Of a stretch of 32,738 nt of DNA, positions 14,007 to 22,440 are shown piece after piece. This stretch comes from Armatimonadota bacterium (lineage in GTDB: Bacteria > Armatimonadota > JAAZEB01). The stretch lies in the NCBI GenBank assembly GCA_012512505.1, contig JAAZEB010000166.1, forward strand, positions 1 to 32,738. The letters are read 5' to 3'. The notes under the pieces were generated by a model. It was not told the DNA's origin, ran no database searches, and worked only from the letters and a program-made list of their open reading frames with translations. How positions within the stretch are numbered: the first letter of the stretch is position 1; each line of letters begins with the position of its first letter. Position numbers and translations under genes: made by a program.

Positions 14007-15834
14007 CGTTGCTGGAGTTCCTATTTGGATCGCGGTCCCCGTGGTCCTGGTCATCCTGGTGGTGCTGATGATCTGGATGGCCGCCAGTTGGTACATCCGC
14101 GTGCCGCCCAACAAGGTGGCGGTGATCTACGGCCGTGGGCAGGGTAAGCGGCCGGATGGATCGCGGCGTGGCTCGCGCATGCTGCTGGGCGGCGGCGGCA
14201 TCAAACTGCCGGTGGTCGAGCAGGTCTCTTACCTCGAGCTGAACGTGATGACGATCCCGCTGAAGATCGGCCGCGCCTACACCAAGGAGGGCGTGCCGGT
14301 CTCGGTGGACGCGATCGCCAACGTGAAGATCGAAAGCGACGACCTCTCGCTGCGCGCCGCGGCCGAGCGCTTCATGGGGCGTTCGCTGCAAGAGGTGCAG
14401 AACGTCATCTTCCAGACGCTGGAAGGCCACTTGCGTGCCATCCTCGGCACCCTGACGGTGGAAGACATCAACGCCAACCGCCAGGCTTTCGCCAACCGGA
14501 TGATGGAAGAGGCGGCCATCGACCTGAAGAAGATGGGCGTCGGGATCGACGTGCTGACGATCCAGCAGATCTCGGACGACCAGGGCTACCTCGACTCGCT
14601 GGGCCAGAAGCGCACCGCGGAGGTGAAGCGCGATGCCGCCATCGGCCGCGCCGAGGCGGAGCGCGACGCCGAGATCGGCGAGGCGAACGCCCAGCGCGAC
14701 GCCCTGATCCAGGCGTCCAAGGCCCGGCAGTTGGGGGAGAGCGCCAAGGCAGAGGCCGAGGCGAAGGTGGCCCAGGCGCAACGCGATCTGGAGGTGCAGC
14801 GCGCCCAGTTCATGGCCGAGGTGGAAGCCGAGCGGGCCAGGGCGGGCCAGCAGGGGCCCCTGGCGCAAGCGCAGGCGAAACAGGCGGTCGTGGCTGAGGA
14901 GACGCGGATCGAGCAGGTGCGTACCCAGGCGCAGATCGCTGTCCAGGAGCAGGAGGCCATCCGCAAGGAGAAAGAGCTGGTCGCCAGCGTGATCCGGCCG
15001 GCGGAAGCCCAGCGGGAGGCGGCGATCATCAAGGCGGAGGCCGACCGCAAGGCGCAGATCATCACCGCGGAAGGTACCCAGCAGGCGGTGGTGATCAAGG
15101 CGGAAGGCGACCAGAAGGCGCAGATCGCCCTGGCGGAAGGCGAGCGGCAGGCGCGCATCGCACGCGCCCTCGCCCAGCAGAAGGAGCTGGAGGCCAACGC
15201 GGCCGGCCAGGCGGCGCAAGTGGCCCAGGTGGGTCAGGCCGAAGCTACGGTCATCCAGACCAAGGGCTCTGCCGAGGCCGAGCGCATCCGCCAGACGGGT
15301 GAGGCCGAGGCCGCGGTCATCATGGCCAAGGGTAAGGCCGAGGCCGAGGCCGAGCGCCTGAAGCTGCTGGCGGAGGCCGAGGGTCTGCGTCAGAAGGCGG
15401 AGGCGTGGAAGGAGTACGGCGAGGCGGCCATGCTGCAGCTCGTGGTCGACAAGATGCCGGCGATCATTTCGGCGATGGCCGGGCCGCTGCAGGCCGTGGG
15501 CGCGCCGCTGGCCGGGATCGACAAGGTGGTGATGATCGACTCCGGCGGCAGCAACGGCGCGGGCAGCGGCAACCTGCAGAAGTTCGCCAGCAGCGTGCCG
15601 ACGATTGCCTTCAACTTCATGGAGCAGCTCAGCGAGGTGACCGGCCTCAACCTGAACACCGTGCTGCAGCGGGCATTGCAGGTCAAGCCGGTGGAAGGCA
15701 ACGGCCAGGCCGACCCGGCGGAGCCCCCGGCCTCGCCCGCGGCGGCGGAGCCAGCCGCCCAGGAGCCGGCGGAGCTGGCTCCCGTGGCAGCCGCCAAGGA
15801 GCCTGCGGGCATCCAGGATGGCAAGAAGGCCTGA
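13999..15834 (+). CDS. Flotillin family protein (SPFH/band 7)
   Basis: 611-aa scaffold of functional membrane microdomains. A hydrophobic N-terminal anchor (about 8-30) is followed by the SPFH domain (about 31-195; RVPPNKVAVIYGRG, IKLPVVEQVSYLELNVMTI). A very long Ala/Glu/Gln/Arg-rich coiled coil (about 205-480) has repeated KAEADRKAQI, KAEGDQKAQI and EAEAERLK-type segments. A conserved C-terminal assembly region follows (about 485-565, DKMPAIISAMAGPL, FNFMEQLSEVTGLNL). A Pro/Ala/Glu-rich tail ends the protein. The start is ATG 13999 with AAGGAGG at 13985-13991; an upstream in-frame ATG at 13957 lacks this. Translated with the overlapping NfeD-like gene. Confidence 0.95.
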   Translation: MANVAGVPIWIAVPVVLVILVVLMIWMAASWYIRVPPNKVAVIYGRGQGKRPDGSRRGSRMLLGGGGIKLPVVEQVSYLELNVMTIPLKIGRAYTKEGVPVSVDAIANVKIESDDLSLRAAAERFMGRSLQEVQNVIFQTLEGHLRAILGTLTVEDINANRQAFANRMMEEAAIDLKKMGVGIDVLTIQQISDDQGYLDSLGQKRTAEVKRDAAIGRAEAERDAEIGEANAQRDALIQASKARQLGESAKAEAEAKVAQAQRDLEVQRAQFMAEVEAERARAGQQGPLAQAQAKQAVVAEETRIEQVRTQAQIAVQEQEAIRKEKELVASVIRPAEAQREAAIIKAEADRKAQIITAEGTQQAVVIKAEGDQKAQIALAEGERQARIARALAQQKELEANAAGQAAQVAQVGQAEATVIQTKGSAEAERIRQTGEAEAAVIMAKGKAEAEAERLKLLAEAEGLRQKAEAWKEYGEAAMLQLVVDKMPAIISAMAGPLQAVGAPLAGIDKVVMIDSGGSNGAGSGNLQKFASSVPTIAFNFMEQLSEVTGLNLNTVLQRALQVKPVEGNGQADPAEPPASPAAAEPAAQEPAELAPVAAAKEPAGIQDGKKA

Positions 15835-17197
15835 CCAATCCGTAAGTTGGCGGCGGGGGCGCCCCCGGGGGTGCCCCCGCCGCGGTTTGCCATGGGCCGC
15901 GCGCGCTGTTGGCGGTTGGGCCACCGCCCTGGCGCTGCTCTGGTTGCCGGCCGCCCGTGGCGCGGAGGAGATGCCGATGCCGGGTTTGACGACCGTGGAG
16001 ACGGTGTGCGTAGACCGGGAGGCCACCGGCTATGCCACCTTCCAGAGCCACAACCAGAAGGTGGTGAGCAACCGCAACGGCCTCTTCATGGCCTACCTCC
16101 GCTCGCGCAACGAGGCCTACACGGCCCAACAGTGGCGGCTGGTGCGCAGCACCGACGGCGGCAAGCACTGGACTACCCTCTACGAGGCGACCCACGCCAC
16201 CAATCCGCCGGCGCTGGAGACGGACGCGCAGGGGAACCTCTACCTGGTGCGGCCTGACTTCCTCGACGGGCACGCCTACCTCTACCGCTTCCATGCCGCC
16301 AGCGGCTACCGTGAGCCGCTCGTCTCCCGCATCGCCAACGGCGCCGCCGGCAAGTTCGCCCTCTGCCTCGATCCCATCCGCCGGCAGCTCTACTACTTCG
16401 CGCACAACGACACCTTCCACGTCGTTGGCCTGGACGGCTCGGTGCGCCGCTCTTACCGCATCCTCCAGCCCGGCACCCACGCGATCCTGCAGTACCCGCA
16501 CCTGAGCCTCGACCGCGATGGCACGCTGTATGCGGCGTGGACCACCCAGAAGCACGGCGTCTACCTCTATTGGGACATCCACTACATGCGCTCGCGCGAC
16601 GGCGGGCAGTCGTGGCAGAAGCTGGACGGCACGTCACTTTCGCTGCCGGTGGTGGCGGACAACACCGGGCCGGCCGAGGGGATCATCCGCGAGGATGAGT
16701 ACCCAGTCCACACGTGGCTCTCCAGCTTCCTGGTGCGGGCGGGCAAGCTCCACTTCGTCTACCAGGCGTGGACGCAGCCCGCGCGCCAGTACTACCTGCG
16801 CTACGACCTGGCGACAGGGCAGCGCGAGGTGGAGCACTCGCCGGAGTGGGGTGGCGAGACGATCCGCGTGGCCGGCCTCGATGGCTTCCTGGCCTCATCG
16901 GCCGCCGCGCCAAACGCGCCGCTCTACGTGGTCCACAACCAGAACGGGCGGATCGCCTGCCTGGTCAGCCACGACCACGGGGTTACCTGGCGTGACCACG
17001 CCCTCTCGCGGCAGCGTTTTGGGCCCTACGCCATCAGCGGCTGCCGGGAGATCACCGCGGACGGCTACCTGATCGGCGCCTTCACCGACCGGGGAGCCTC
17101 CACCGACGACATCCTGGCCCGATGCCCGGTCTATTTCATCAAGATCCGCACGCACCTTTCGGGCGCAGGCCCGGCGGCCGAGGCGGGCCAACGGTAG
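15818..17197 (+). CDS. Secreted BNR/Asp-box repeat protein (sialidase-like propeller)
   Basis: 459 aa as drawn. Three Asp boxes (SxDxGxxW) sit at residues 111-118 (STDGGKHW), 259-266 (SRDGGQSW) and 384-391 (SHDHGVTW), marking a six-bladed sialidase-type propeller. GYATFQSHNQKVV near 71-83 resembles BNR_4-type proteins. A hydrophobic stretch WATALALLWLPAARGA (34-49) looks like a signal peptide. The ATG at 15818 overlaps flotillin by 17 bases and gives a long Arg-rich n-region crossing an 11-bp GC hairpin. TTG 15887 would instead give a compact signal peptide, but with no clear Shine-Dalgarno. The catalytic Arg triad and Tyr of true sialidases could not be confirmed, so the substrate is unknown. 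The TAG stop lies in the end of a palindromic repeat. Confidence 0.82.
   Translation: MARRPDQSVSWRRGRPRGCPRRGLPWAARAVGGWATALALLWLPAARGAEEMPMPGLTTVETVCVDREATGYATFQSHNQKVVSNRNGLFMAYLRSRNEAYTAQQWRLVRSTDGGKHWTTLYEATHATNPPALETDAQGNLYLVRPDFLDGHAYLYRFHAASGYREPLVSRIANGAAGKFALCLDPIRRQLYYFAHNDTFHVVGLDGSVRRSYRILQPGTHAILQYPHLSLDRDGTLYAAWTTQKHGVYLYWDIHYMRSRDGGQSWQKLDGTSLSLPVVADNTGPAEGIIREDEYPVHTWLSSFLVRAGKLHFVYQAWTQPARQYYLRYDLATGQREVEHSPEWGGETIRVAGLDGFLASSAAAPNAPLYVVHNQNGRIACLVSHDHGVTWRDHALSRQRFGPYAISGCREITADGYLIGAFTDRGASTDDILARCPVYFIKIRTHLSGAGPAAEAGQR
15850..15883 (+). terminator. GC hairpin just after flotillin
   Basis: GCGGCGGGGGC (15850-15860) pairs perfectly with GCCCCCGCCGC (15873-15883), an 11-bp stem around a 12-base loop. 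GGTTTGCC follows, with only three T. It begins 16 bases after the flotillin stop and may attenuate transcription into the BNR gene or protect the upstream mRNA. Confidence 0.45.
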
Positions 17198-17266
17198 GGC
17201 GAAGCAACCGGCGGTGATACGAATGTGCGTACTCCCACGTCAGATATGCCGGTTGCTTCGCCCCTA
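17195..17266 (-). repeat. Palindromic interspersed element, copy 2 (inverted)
   Basis: Arms GGGCGAAGCAACCGGC (from 17197) and GCCGGTTGCTTCGCCC (17248-17263) are perfect 16-bp inverted repeats around a 35-base loop. Read on the minus strand the loop matches copy 1 (13001-13070) at 22 of 35 positions without gaps, including TCTGACGT. The TAG stop of the BNR gene is formed by the first bases of the element. Confidence 0.82.
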
Positions 17267-17279
17267 CGAACCCGGGTGC

Positions 17280-17341
17280 CTGACACCTGACACCTGACAC
17301 CTATCACCTATCACCTATCACCTATCACCTGACACCTGATC
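17280..17341. repeat. Heptamer tandem repeat, 8-9 units (inverted copy)
   Basis: Eight full units CTGACAC/CTATCAC plus a partial ninth, the reverse complement of the 12911-12994 tract. Here too the tract adjoins a palindromic element, through the junction CCCCTACGAACCCGGG, so heptamers and palindrome form one composite repeat. Confidence 0.93.
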
Positions 17342-17361
17342 GCCGGAGAGGAGAGGGAACG

Positions 17362-19107
17362 TTGGGTCGCTCGATTGCCCTGTTGCTGGCTATCTGCGGC
17401 GTGGCGGCCGCGGCGGCGCCGGACACGCTGCGCGTGGTCCGCCGCGAGCGCCTCGATGTCGCGCCCTGGACCGCCGCCGAGCGGCGCTGGATCCGCGAAC
17501 ACGTGGGCCTCATCTTCTACGATGACGGCACCGACCCTCGCTTCACCTTCACCGAGCAGATCGACCTGGCACACGCGCTGGGCCTCTCGCGGGTGAAGAC
17601 CTGGCTGAAGGGGAGCCGGCCGGGAGAAATGGTCGAGCGCCTCTCCCTGCCGCACTACCAGCGCCTGCTCGCCGAGTTCGACACGATCCTCTTCGACGTG
17701 TGCCCCGACTTCATGCTGGTGGGCGCCTACGACGCGGAGAAGGCACGCACGATTCGCCAGGAGTACGAGGCGGTCGCCTACCACCTCGCCGCCACCTACG
17801 CCGGCCAGCCGAAGACGTTCCTGCTCTCCCTTTTCATGGAGACCAACCTCTTTTTCGGCAGCGAGCGCGCCCACCACCCCGACTTCCCAGCCGACCGCTT
17901 CTTTGAGGACGCCACCGAGGGCGTGCAGGCTGGCCTCCGGCGGGCACGCGCGGAGCGAGCCGGCGAGCAGCCGCGCGTCTATACCGTGATCGAGGTGGCC
18001 CACCTGCCGCGCGACTTCATCCGCCGCTACCTGCCACGCACCCGCGCCGACCTTTACGCCCTCTCTTACTACGGGCGTGGTGAGTTGGGCCAGCCGGACT
18101 GCACGCTGGCGGAGTGCATCCGCGAGGTGGCGGCGGCCGTGCCCCACAATGGTCCCTTCGGCCGGCGAAATCTGATCCTGGGAGAGTTGGGGCGCAGCGT
18201 CTTCGCCGGTGGCAACCGGGGCGAGGACCGAGAGCAGCTCCAATACCTGCGGCGCACGTTGGCGACGGCGCGCGCCGCCCAGATGCCCTATGCCTTCATC
18301 TTCTGGCTGACCGACCAGGAGCGGAGCCCGGACGATGGCTGGGGCTTCATCACCAGCAAGAAGGCGGGTGGTCGCCTACGGCGCGCGTGGCACGCGTTCC
18401 AGCAGGCGTTTGGCGGGCGCTTCGCGGCCCCACGGGGCGCCGCCCCGCTGCCGGTGGTCGACGCGATCCGGCCCCTGGATCCAAACCCGCCCGTCGGCCG
18501 CCCGACGCGGGTGGAAGTGGACGTCGCCAACCGCTCCACCTGGGATGCGGATGCTGCCCCGGCGCGCGACGTGGTGGTGCGCCTGACCGCCGGGAACGTG
18601 GAGCGCCGGGCCACGCTCTCCCTGGCGCCGGAAGAACTGGTGACGCTGCGCGCCACGGTGCCTGCCCCGGCCGATGCGCGCGTCACCGTGACGCTCACGG
18701 CGGCCGGCCACTCTTCCGAGCCCAAGGAAGCCTCGCTCGACTGCGCCGATCTGGTGGTCGACCGTGTCTACACCGAGCCGGCGGCCCCCAAACCGGGCGA
18801 CCCGGTGCGCCTCTTCGCCGTGGTGCGCAACCGCGGCAACCAGCCGATCACCGACTTCGCCGTTCACTTCCACGTAGACGATTTCAAGGCGCTGTGGAAC
18901 ACCTGGGGCTGCATCTACGGCGAAACGCGCCTGGCGAAGGACGAGGCGCTGCCCATCGGCGGCGGCTTCCTCTGGACCGCCACACCCGGCAAGCACCGCA
19001 TCCGCGCCTGGGCCAACCCGGACGGCGGCCGCGAGTCCAACTACCGCAACAACCTCGGTTGGACGACGATTCGGGTCTCTGCACCGGCGGCAGCGCCCCG
19101 GCCGTGA
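17362..19107 (+). CDS. Secreted glycosidase-like protein with CARDB-type domains
   Basis: 581 aa. Starts at TTG 17362 behind GGAGAGGAGAGGG; MGRSIALLLAICGVAAAAA is a clear signal peptide. Residues about 40-350 have the rhythm of a TIM barrel. Two Glu in typical strand-end contexts are possible acid/base and nucleophile: Glu160 (LSLFMETN) and Glu275 (LILGELG); TWLKGSRPGE and the Trp-rich AFIFWLTDQE fit a sugar-binding barrel. No named GH family was recognised. Two Ig-like segments follow, about 366-450 and 462-575. The second (DLVVDRVYTEPAAPKPGDPV, VVRNRGNQPI, NYRNNLG) is a good CARDB match. Likely extracellular carbohydrate processing; the exact reaction is unassigned. A repeat cluster lies directly upstream. 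Confidence 0.75.
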   Translation: MGRSIALLLAICGVAAAAAPDTLRVVRRERLDVAPWTAAERRWIREHVGLIFYDDGTDPRFTFTEQIDLAHALGLSRVKTWLKGSRPGEMVERLSLPHYQRLLAEFDTILFDVCPDFMLVGAYDAEKARTIRQEYEAVAYHLAATYAGQPKTFLLSLFMETNLFFGSERAHHPDFPADRFFEDATEGVQAGLRRARAERAGEQPRVYTVIEVAHLPRDFIRRYLPRTRADLYALSYYGRGELGQPDCTLAECIREVAAAVPHNGPFGRRNLILGELGRSVFAGGNRGEDREQLQYLRRTLATARAAQMPYAFIFWLTDQERSPDDGWGFITSKKAGGRLRRAWHAFQQAFGGRFAAPRGAAPLPVVDAIRPLDPNPPVGRPTRVEVDVANRSTWDADAAPARDVVVRLTAGNVERRATLSLAPEELVTLRATVPAPADARVTVTLTAAGHSSEPKEASLDCADLVVDRVYTEPAAPKPGDPVRLFAVVRNRGNQPITDFAVHFHVDDFKALWNTWGCIYGETRLAKDEALPIGGGFLWTATPGKHRIRAWANPDGGRESNYRNNLGWTTIRVSAPAAAPRP

Positions 19108-19168
19108 GCCGCCGACCGGCACCGCGCGGCCCAGGGGGCTGGCACCTCCCTTGCACCGCCGGCCGGGT

Positions 19169-21271
19169 ATGGCCGAACCACAACCGGAACACCACGGCTC
19201 CCATCCAGAGACGCCGGCGCCGCAACCAGGGCCTGCCGCCGGGCACCCCCCGGCGCACCCGGCGCCAACCGGCGGGCGGGTGGAACGGCACGCTGCCGCC
19301 CACGAGCAGCACGACGTGGCGGAGTTTCGGCGCCGCTTCTGGGTGACGCTGCTCCTGATGGTGCCGGTGCTGCTCTATTCGCCAGACATCCAGGGCTGGC
19401 TTGGGTTCGCCCCGCCCGCCTTTGCGGGCTCCAGTTGGGTTCCGCTCCTCTTCGGCAGCGCCATCTACCTCTACGGCGGGATCCTCTTCCTGCGCGGCGC
19501 CCGAAGCGAGCTGGCGGCGCGCACGCCGGGGATGATGACCCTCGTGGCCCTGGCGATCACCATCGCCTACCTCTACAGCGTGGCCACCGAGTTTCTTCCC
19601 CTGGGCATGCCGCTCTACTGGGAGGTCTCCACCCTGGTGGTGGTCATGCTGCTGGGCCACTGGATTGAGCTGCGGGCGATCGGGCGGGCCAGCGGCGCCC
19701 TGGCGGAGTTGGCCGCGCTGCTGCCGGACACGGCGGAGCGCCTCACCAATGGCGAGGTGGAGAAGGTGCCGGTGGCCGCGCTGCGCCCCGGCGACCGCGT
19801 CCTGATCCGCCCTGGTGGGCAGGTTCCAGCCGATGGGAAGGTGACCGAGGGAGAATCGTCGGTCAACGAGGCGCTGGTGACCGGCGAGTCACGCCCGGTG
19901 CCGAAGGCGCCCGGCAGCACGGTGATTGCCGGCACGGTGAATGGATCCGGCTCGCTGCGGGTGCTGGTCCAGCACGCGGGCGAAGAGACGGCGCTGGCCG
20001 GCATCATGCGCTTGGTGGCCGAGGCCCAGGCCTCCCGCTCGCGGGCGCAAGCCCTCGCCGACCGTGCGGCCTACTGGCTGGTGCTCGTCGCGATCGGGGG
20101 CGGCACGCTAACGCTGCTGGCTTGGCTGGCTCTGGGCCAGTCGCCCGCCTTTGCCCTGGAGCGCAGTGTGGCGGTGTTTGTGATCGCCTGCCCGCACGCC
20201 CTCGGGCTGGCCATCCCGCTGGTGACTGCCATCGCCACCACCCTCTCCGCGCGCCGGGGCATCCTGGTGCGCGAGCGCCTTGCCCTCGAACGCGCGCGCG
20301 ACCTGGACGTGGTCGTGTTCGATAAGACCGGCACGCTCACCCGCGGCGAGCACGGCGTCGTCAACCTGGCGACGGATGGCCGGATCTCCGAGGAAGAGGC
20401 GCTGGAGCTAGCTGCCGCCGCCGAAGGCGACTCGGAGCACGTGCTCGCGCGGGCGATCCGCCAGGCCGCCGTGGCCCGGGGCGTGTCGCTCCCCGAGGCG
20501 CGAGAGTTCGCGGCGCTGCCTGGGCGCGGCGTGCGGGCCCGCGTCGGCCGCCGGGAGGTGCAGGTGGGTGGCCCGCGCCTGCTGGAGACGCTGGAGGCTC
20601 CCCTGCCGGCGGCGCTGCGGGAGTGCGCCCGGCGCTGGGGCCAGGAGGGGAAAAGCGTGATCGCCCTGGTGGTGGACGGAACACCGGCGGCGCTCTTCGC
20701 CCTGGCCGACGCAATCCGTCCGGAGTCGCGCGAGGCGGTGCGCCGGCTCCAGGAGATGGGGGTGCGGGTGGCGATGCTCACCGGCGACAGCGAGGACGTG
20801 GCGCGCTGGGTGGCCGCCGAGCTCGGCATCGAAGAGTACTTTGCCCAGGTGCTCCCTGAGCGCAAGGCAGACCAGGTGCGCGCGCTGAAGGAGCGCGGCG
20901 AGCGCGTCGCCATGGTGGGCGATGGGATCAACGATGCCCCGGCCCTCGCCACGGCAGACGTGGGGATCGCCATTGGCGCCGGCACCGACGTGGCGATCCA
21001 GAGCGCCGGCATCATCCTGGTGCGTAACGACCCGCGCGACGTGGTGGGCGTCATCCGCCTCAGCCGCGCCAGCTACCGGAAGATGGTGCAGAACCTGGCG
21101 TGGGCCACCGGCTACAACGTGGTGGCGCTGCCGCTGGCCGCGGGCGTGCTGGCGCCCTATGGAATCGTGCTGCCGCCGGCGGTGGCCGCCCTGCTCATGT
21201 CGGCCAGCACGGTGATCGTCGCTCTCAATGCTCAGTTGCTGCGCGTAAGACAACCAGACCATTGGCGATAG
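19169..21271 (+). CDS. copB: CopB-type P1B-ATPase (copper/silver export)
   Basis: 700-aa heavy-metal pump. The N-terminus is His-rich (HHGSHPE, HPPAHP, HAAAHEQH) and lacks a CxxC metal-binding domain. VIACPHALGLAIPLV carries the CPH motif (Cys341) that marks the P1B-3/CopB subgroup, as against CPC in CopA. Actuator TGES is near residue 238. Phosphorylation Asp385 is in DKTGTLTRGE. A nucleotide-domain HP is not obvious (GDSEHVLARA is nearest), and the hinge is VGDGINDAPALA. Transmembrane helices flank these in the usual order. The start is ATG 19169; TTG 19151 would add six residues. No copper regulator or chaperone is adjacent. The 3' end overlaps the convergent phosphodiester glycosidase gene by 47 bases. 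Confidence 0.92.
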   Translation: MAEPQPEHHGSHPETPAPQPGPAAGHPPAHPAPTGGRVERHAAAHEQHDVAEFRRRFWVTLLLMVPVLLYSPDIQGWLGFAPPAFAGSSWVPLLFGSAIYLYGGILFLRGARSELAARTPGMMTLVALAITIAYLYSVATEFLPLGMPLYWEVSTLVVVMLLGHWIELRAIGRASGALAELAALLPDTAERLTNGEVEKVPVAALRPGDRVLIRPGGQVPADGKVTEGESSVNEALVTGESRPVPKAPGSTVIAGTVNGSGSLRVLVQHAGEETALAGIMRLVAEAQASRSRAQALADRAAYWLVLVAIGGGTLTLLAWLALGQSPAFALERSVAVFVIACPHALGLAIPLVTAIATTLSARRGILVRERLALERARDLDVVVFDKTGTLTRGEHGVVNLATDGRISEEEALELAAAAEGDSEHVLARAIRQAAVARGVSLPEAREFAALPGRGVRARVGRREVQVGGPRLLETLEAPLPAALRECARRWGQEGKSVIALVVDGTPAALFALADAIRPESREAVRRLQEMGVRVAMLTGDSEDVARWVAAELGIEEYFAQVLPERKADQVRALKERGERVAMVGDGINDAPALATADVGIAIGAGTDVAIQSAGIILVRNDPRDVVGVIRLSRASYRKMVQNLAWATGYNVVALPLAAGVLAPYGIVLPPAVAALLMSASTVIVALNAQLLRVRQPDHWR

Positions 21272-22361
21272 CGCGCTCGCGGCCATCGGAGGGAAGGTTT
21301 ACCACCTTGCCGCCCAGCCAGAGAGTGGACGAGCCTCCCCCGTCCAGGTTGATCGCCTCGGTGCAGCCCAGGCGCTGCATCAGCGCCGCCAGCTCCGGGA
21401 AGGTCATCCCCTCCGAGAAGCCCCGGCGCCGGCCGTCCACGACCACCAGCATCAGGTGACGGTCGTTCCAGCCAATCGCCGTGCGCGGGTGGCGCGGCTG
21501 TGGCGGCGCCCACTCGCCCGCCTTCCCCTCGTGGACGAGAATCGGGCCGCCCCCAATCGCCACCTCCACCCCGCTCAAGTCTGGCTCGGTCTCCACCAGG
21601 AGGGAGACCTGGTCGCCGGGGCGGACCTCGGGCAGACTGGCCTGGAGCTTCGGGCCGAGGGAAAGGACCATGCTGCCGGGCTGAAGCGGGGTGTCGCCGG
21701 CCTCGCGGATCTCACGCACGCGGGCGGAGCAGGTCGGCCCCACGCGCAGCGGCAGCCACGGGTGGTCTGGAACGGACTCCAGCACCAGCTCGCGTCCGCC
21801 GGTGGTGCGCGTCGAGGCGCCGAGGGAGGGGGTGTAGAGAACGGCGGCATCCTCCGCGCGTTCCTGGTTCAGCCCCAGAGGCGTCTCGGCGCCGCCGGGC
21901 CAGCGCGCGCGCAGCTTCGTCGTCACCTCGCCCAGACGCGGCTTGCCCTCGCGGTCGATCCAGAAGGAGGGGCCGCCGGCCGCGCTCACCAACTCGCCGT
22001 GCAGGATCTGCAGGCCGCTCGGGTCTCCTTGATATGGGCCAGGGCGGATCCAGAAGAAGTCGGCGTTCACCGCGGCTACCGGCTGGCCCAGCGCCGGCGG
22101 CAGCGCCCGGATCTGCTCCGTGAGGGGGCTTAGCCCCAGGATGGTGCCTCGGGCCAGCGTGGTGGCGAGCCGGAACTCGGGGCGCGAGCGGTCGATCTTC
22201 ACGACGTGGATGGCCCATGGCACGTCACCGATGCGCTCGTGGACGTACTCCAGGCCGGCCACTACCTCCGGGAAGAGCGGCGGGGCCTCTTCGCCCCGAG
22301 CAATGGCGATCGGCAGCAGCAAGCAGGCGGCCAGCAGCCAGCAGCGTGGACGGCAGGGCAT
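21225..22361 (-). CDS. Secreted phosphodiester glycosidase family protein (NAGPA domain)
   Basis: 378 aa. The start is ATG 22361 with GGAGGAGG about 6 bases upstream. MPCRPRCWLLAACLLLPIAIARG is a signal peptide. The NAGPA (formerly DUF2233) domain covers most of the rest. It shows VAAVNADFFW (about 105-115), IGGGPILV, PRTAIGWNDRHLMLVVVDGR, MTFPELAALMQRLGC and the signature INLDGGGSSTLW near the C-terminus. Relatives remove or process sugar-1-phosphodiester groups, for example on cell-wall glycans. Last gene of the 24683-21225 minus-strand operon, 79 bases after the clostripain-like gene. It overlaps the convergent CopB gene. Confidence 0.88.
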   Translation of the reverse strand: MPCRPRCWLLAACLLLPIAIARGEEAPPLFPEVVAGLEYVHERIGDVPWAIHVVKIDRSRPEFRLATTLARGTILGLSPLTEQIRALPPALGQPVAAVNADFFWIRPGPYQGDPSGLQILHGELVSAAGGPSFWIDREGKPRLGEVTTKLRARWPGGAETPLGLNQERAEDAAVLYTPSLGASTRTTGGRELVLESVPDHPWLPLRVGPTCSARVREIREAGDTPLQPGSMVLSLGPKLQASLPEVRPGDQVSLLVETEPDLSGVEVAIGGGPILVHEGKAGEWAPPQPRHPRTAIGWNDRHLMLVVVDGRRRGFSEGMTFPELAALMQRLGCTEAINLDGGGSSTLWLGGKVVNLPSDGRERAIANGLVVLRAATEH

Positions 22362-22440
22362 GGCGATCCTCCTCCAGCGTTGGGAAACAGTGATGCATCG
22401 GTTCGCCACGCGAGGAGGAGGTGCCTGCTTCGACTGGGCG

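Noticed and set aside
13909-16026. 705-codon minus-strand open frame
   Set aside because: Complement of the flotillin coiled-coil region; Leu/Arg/Gly-rich repeats simply mirror the repetitive coding strand.
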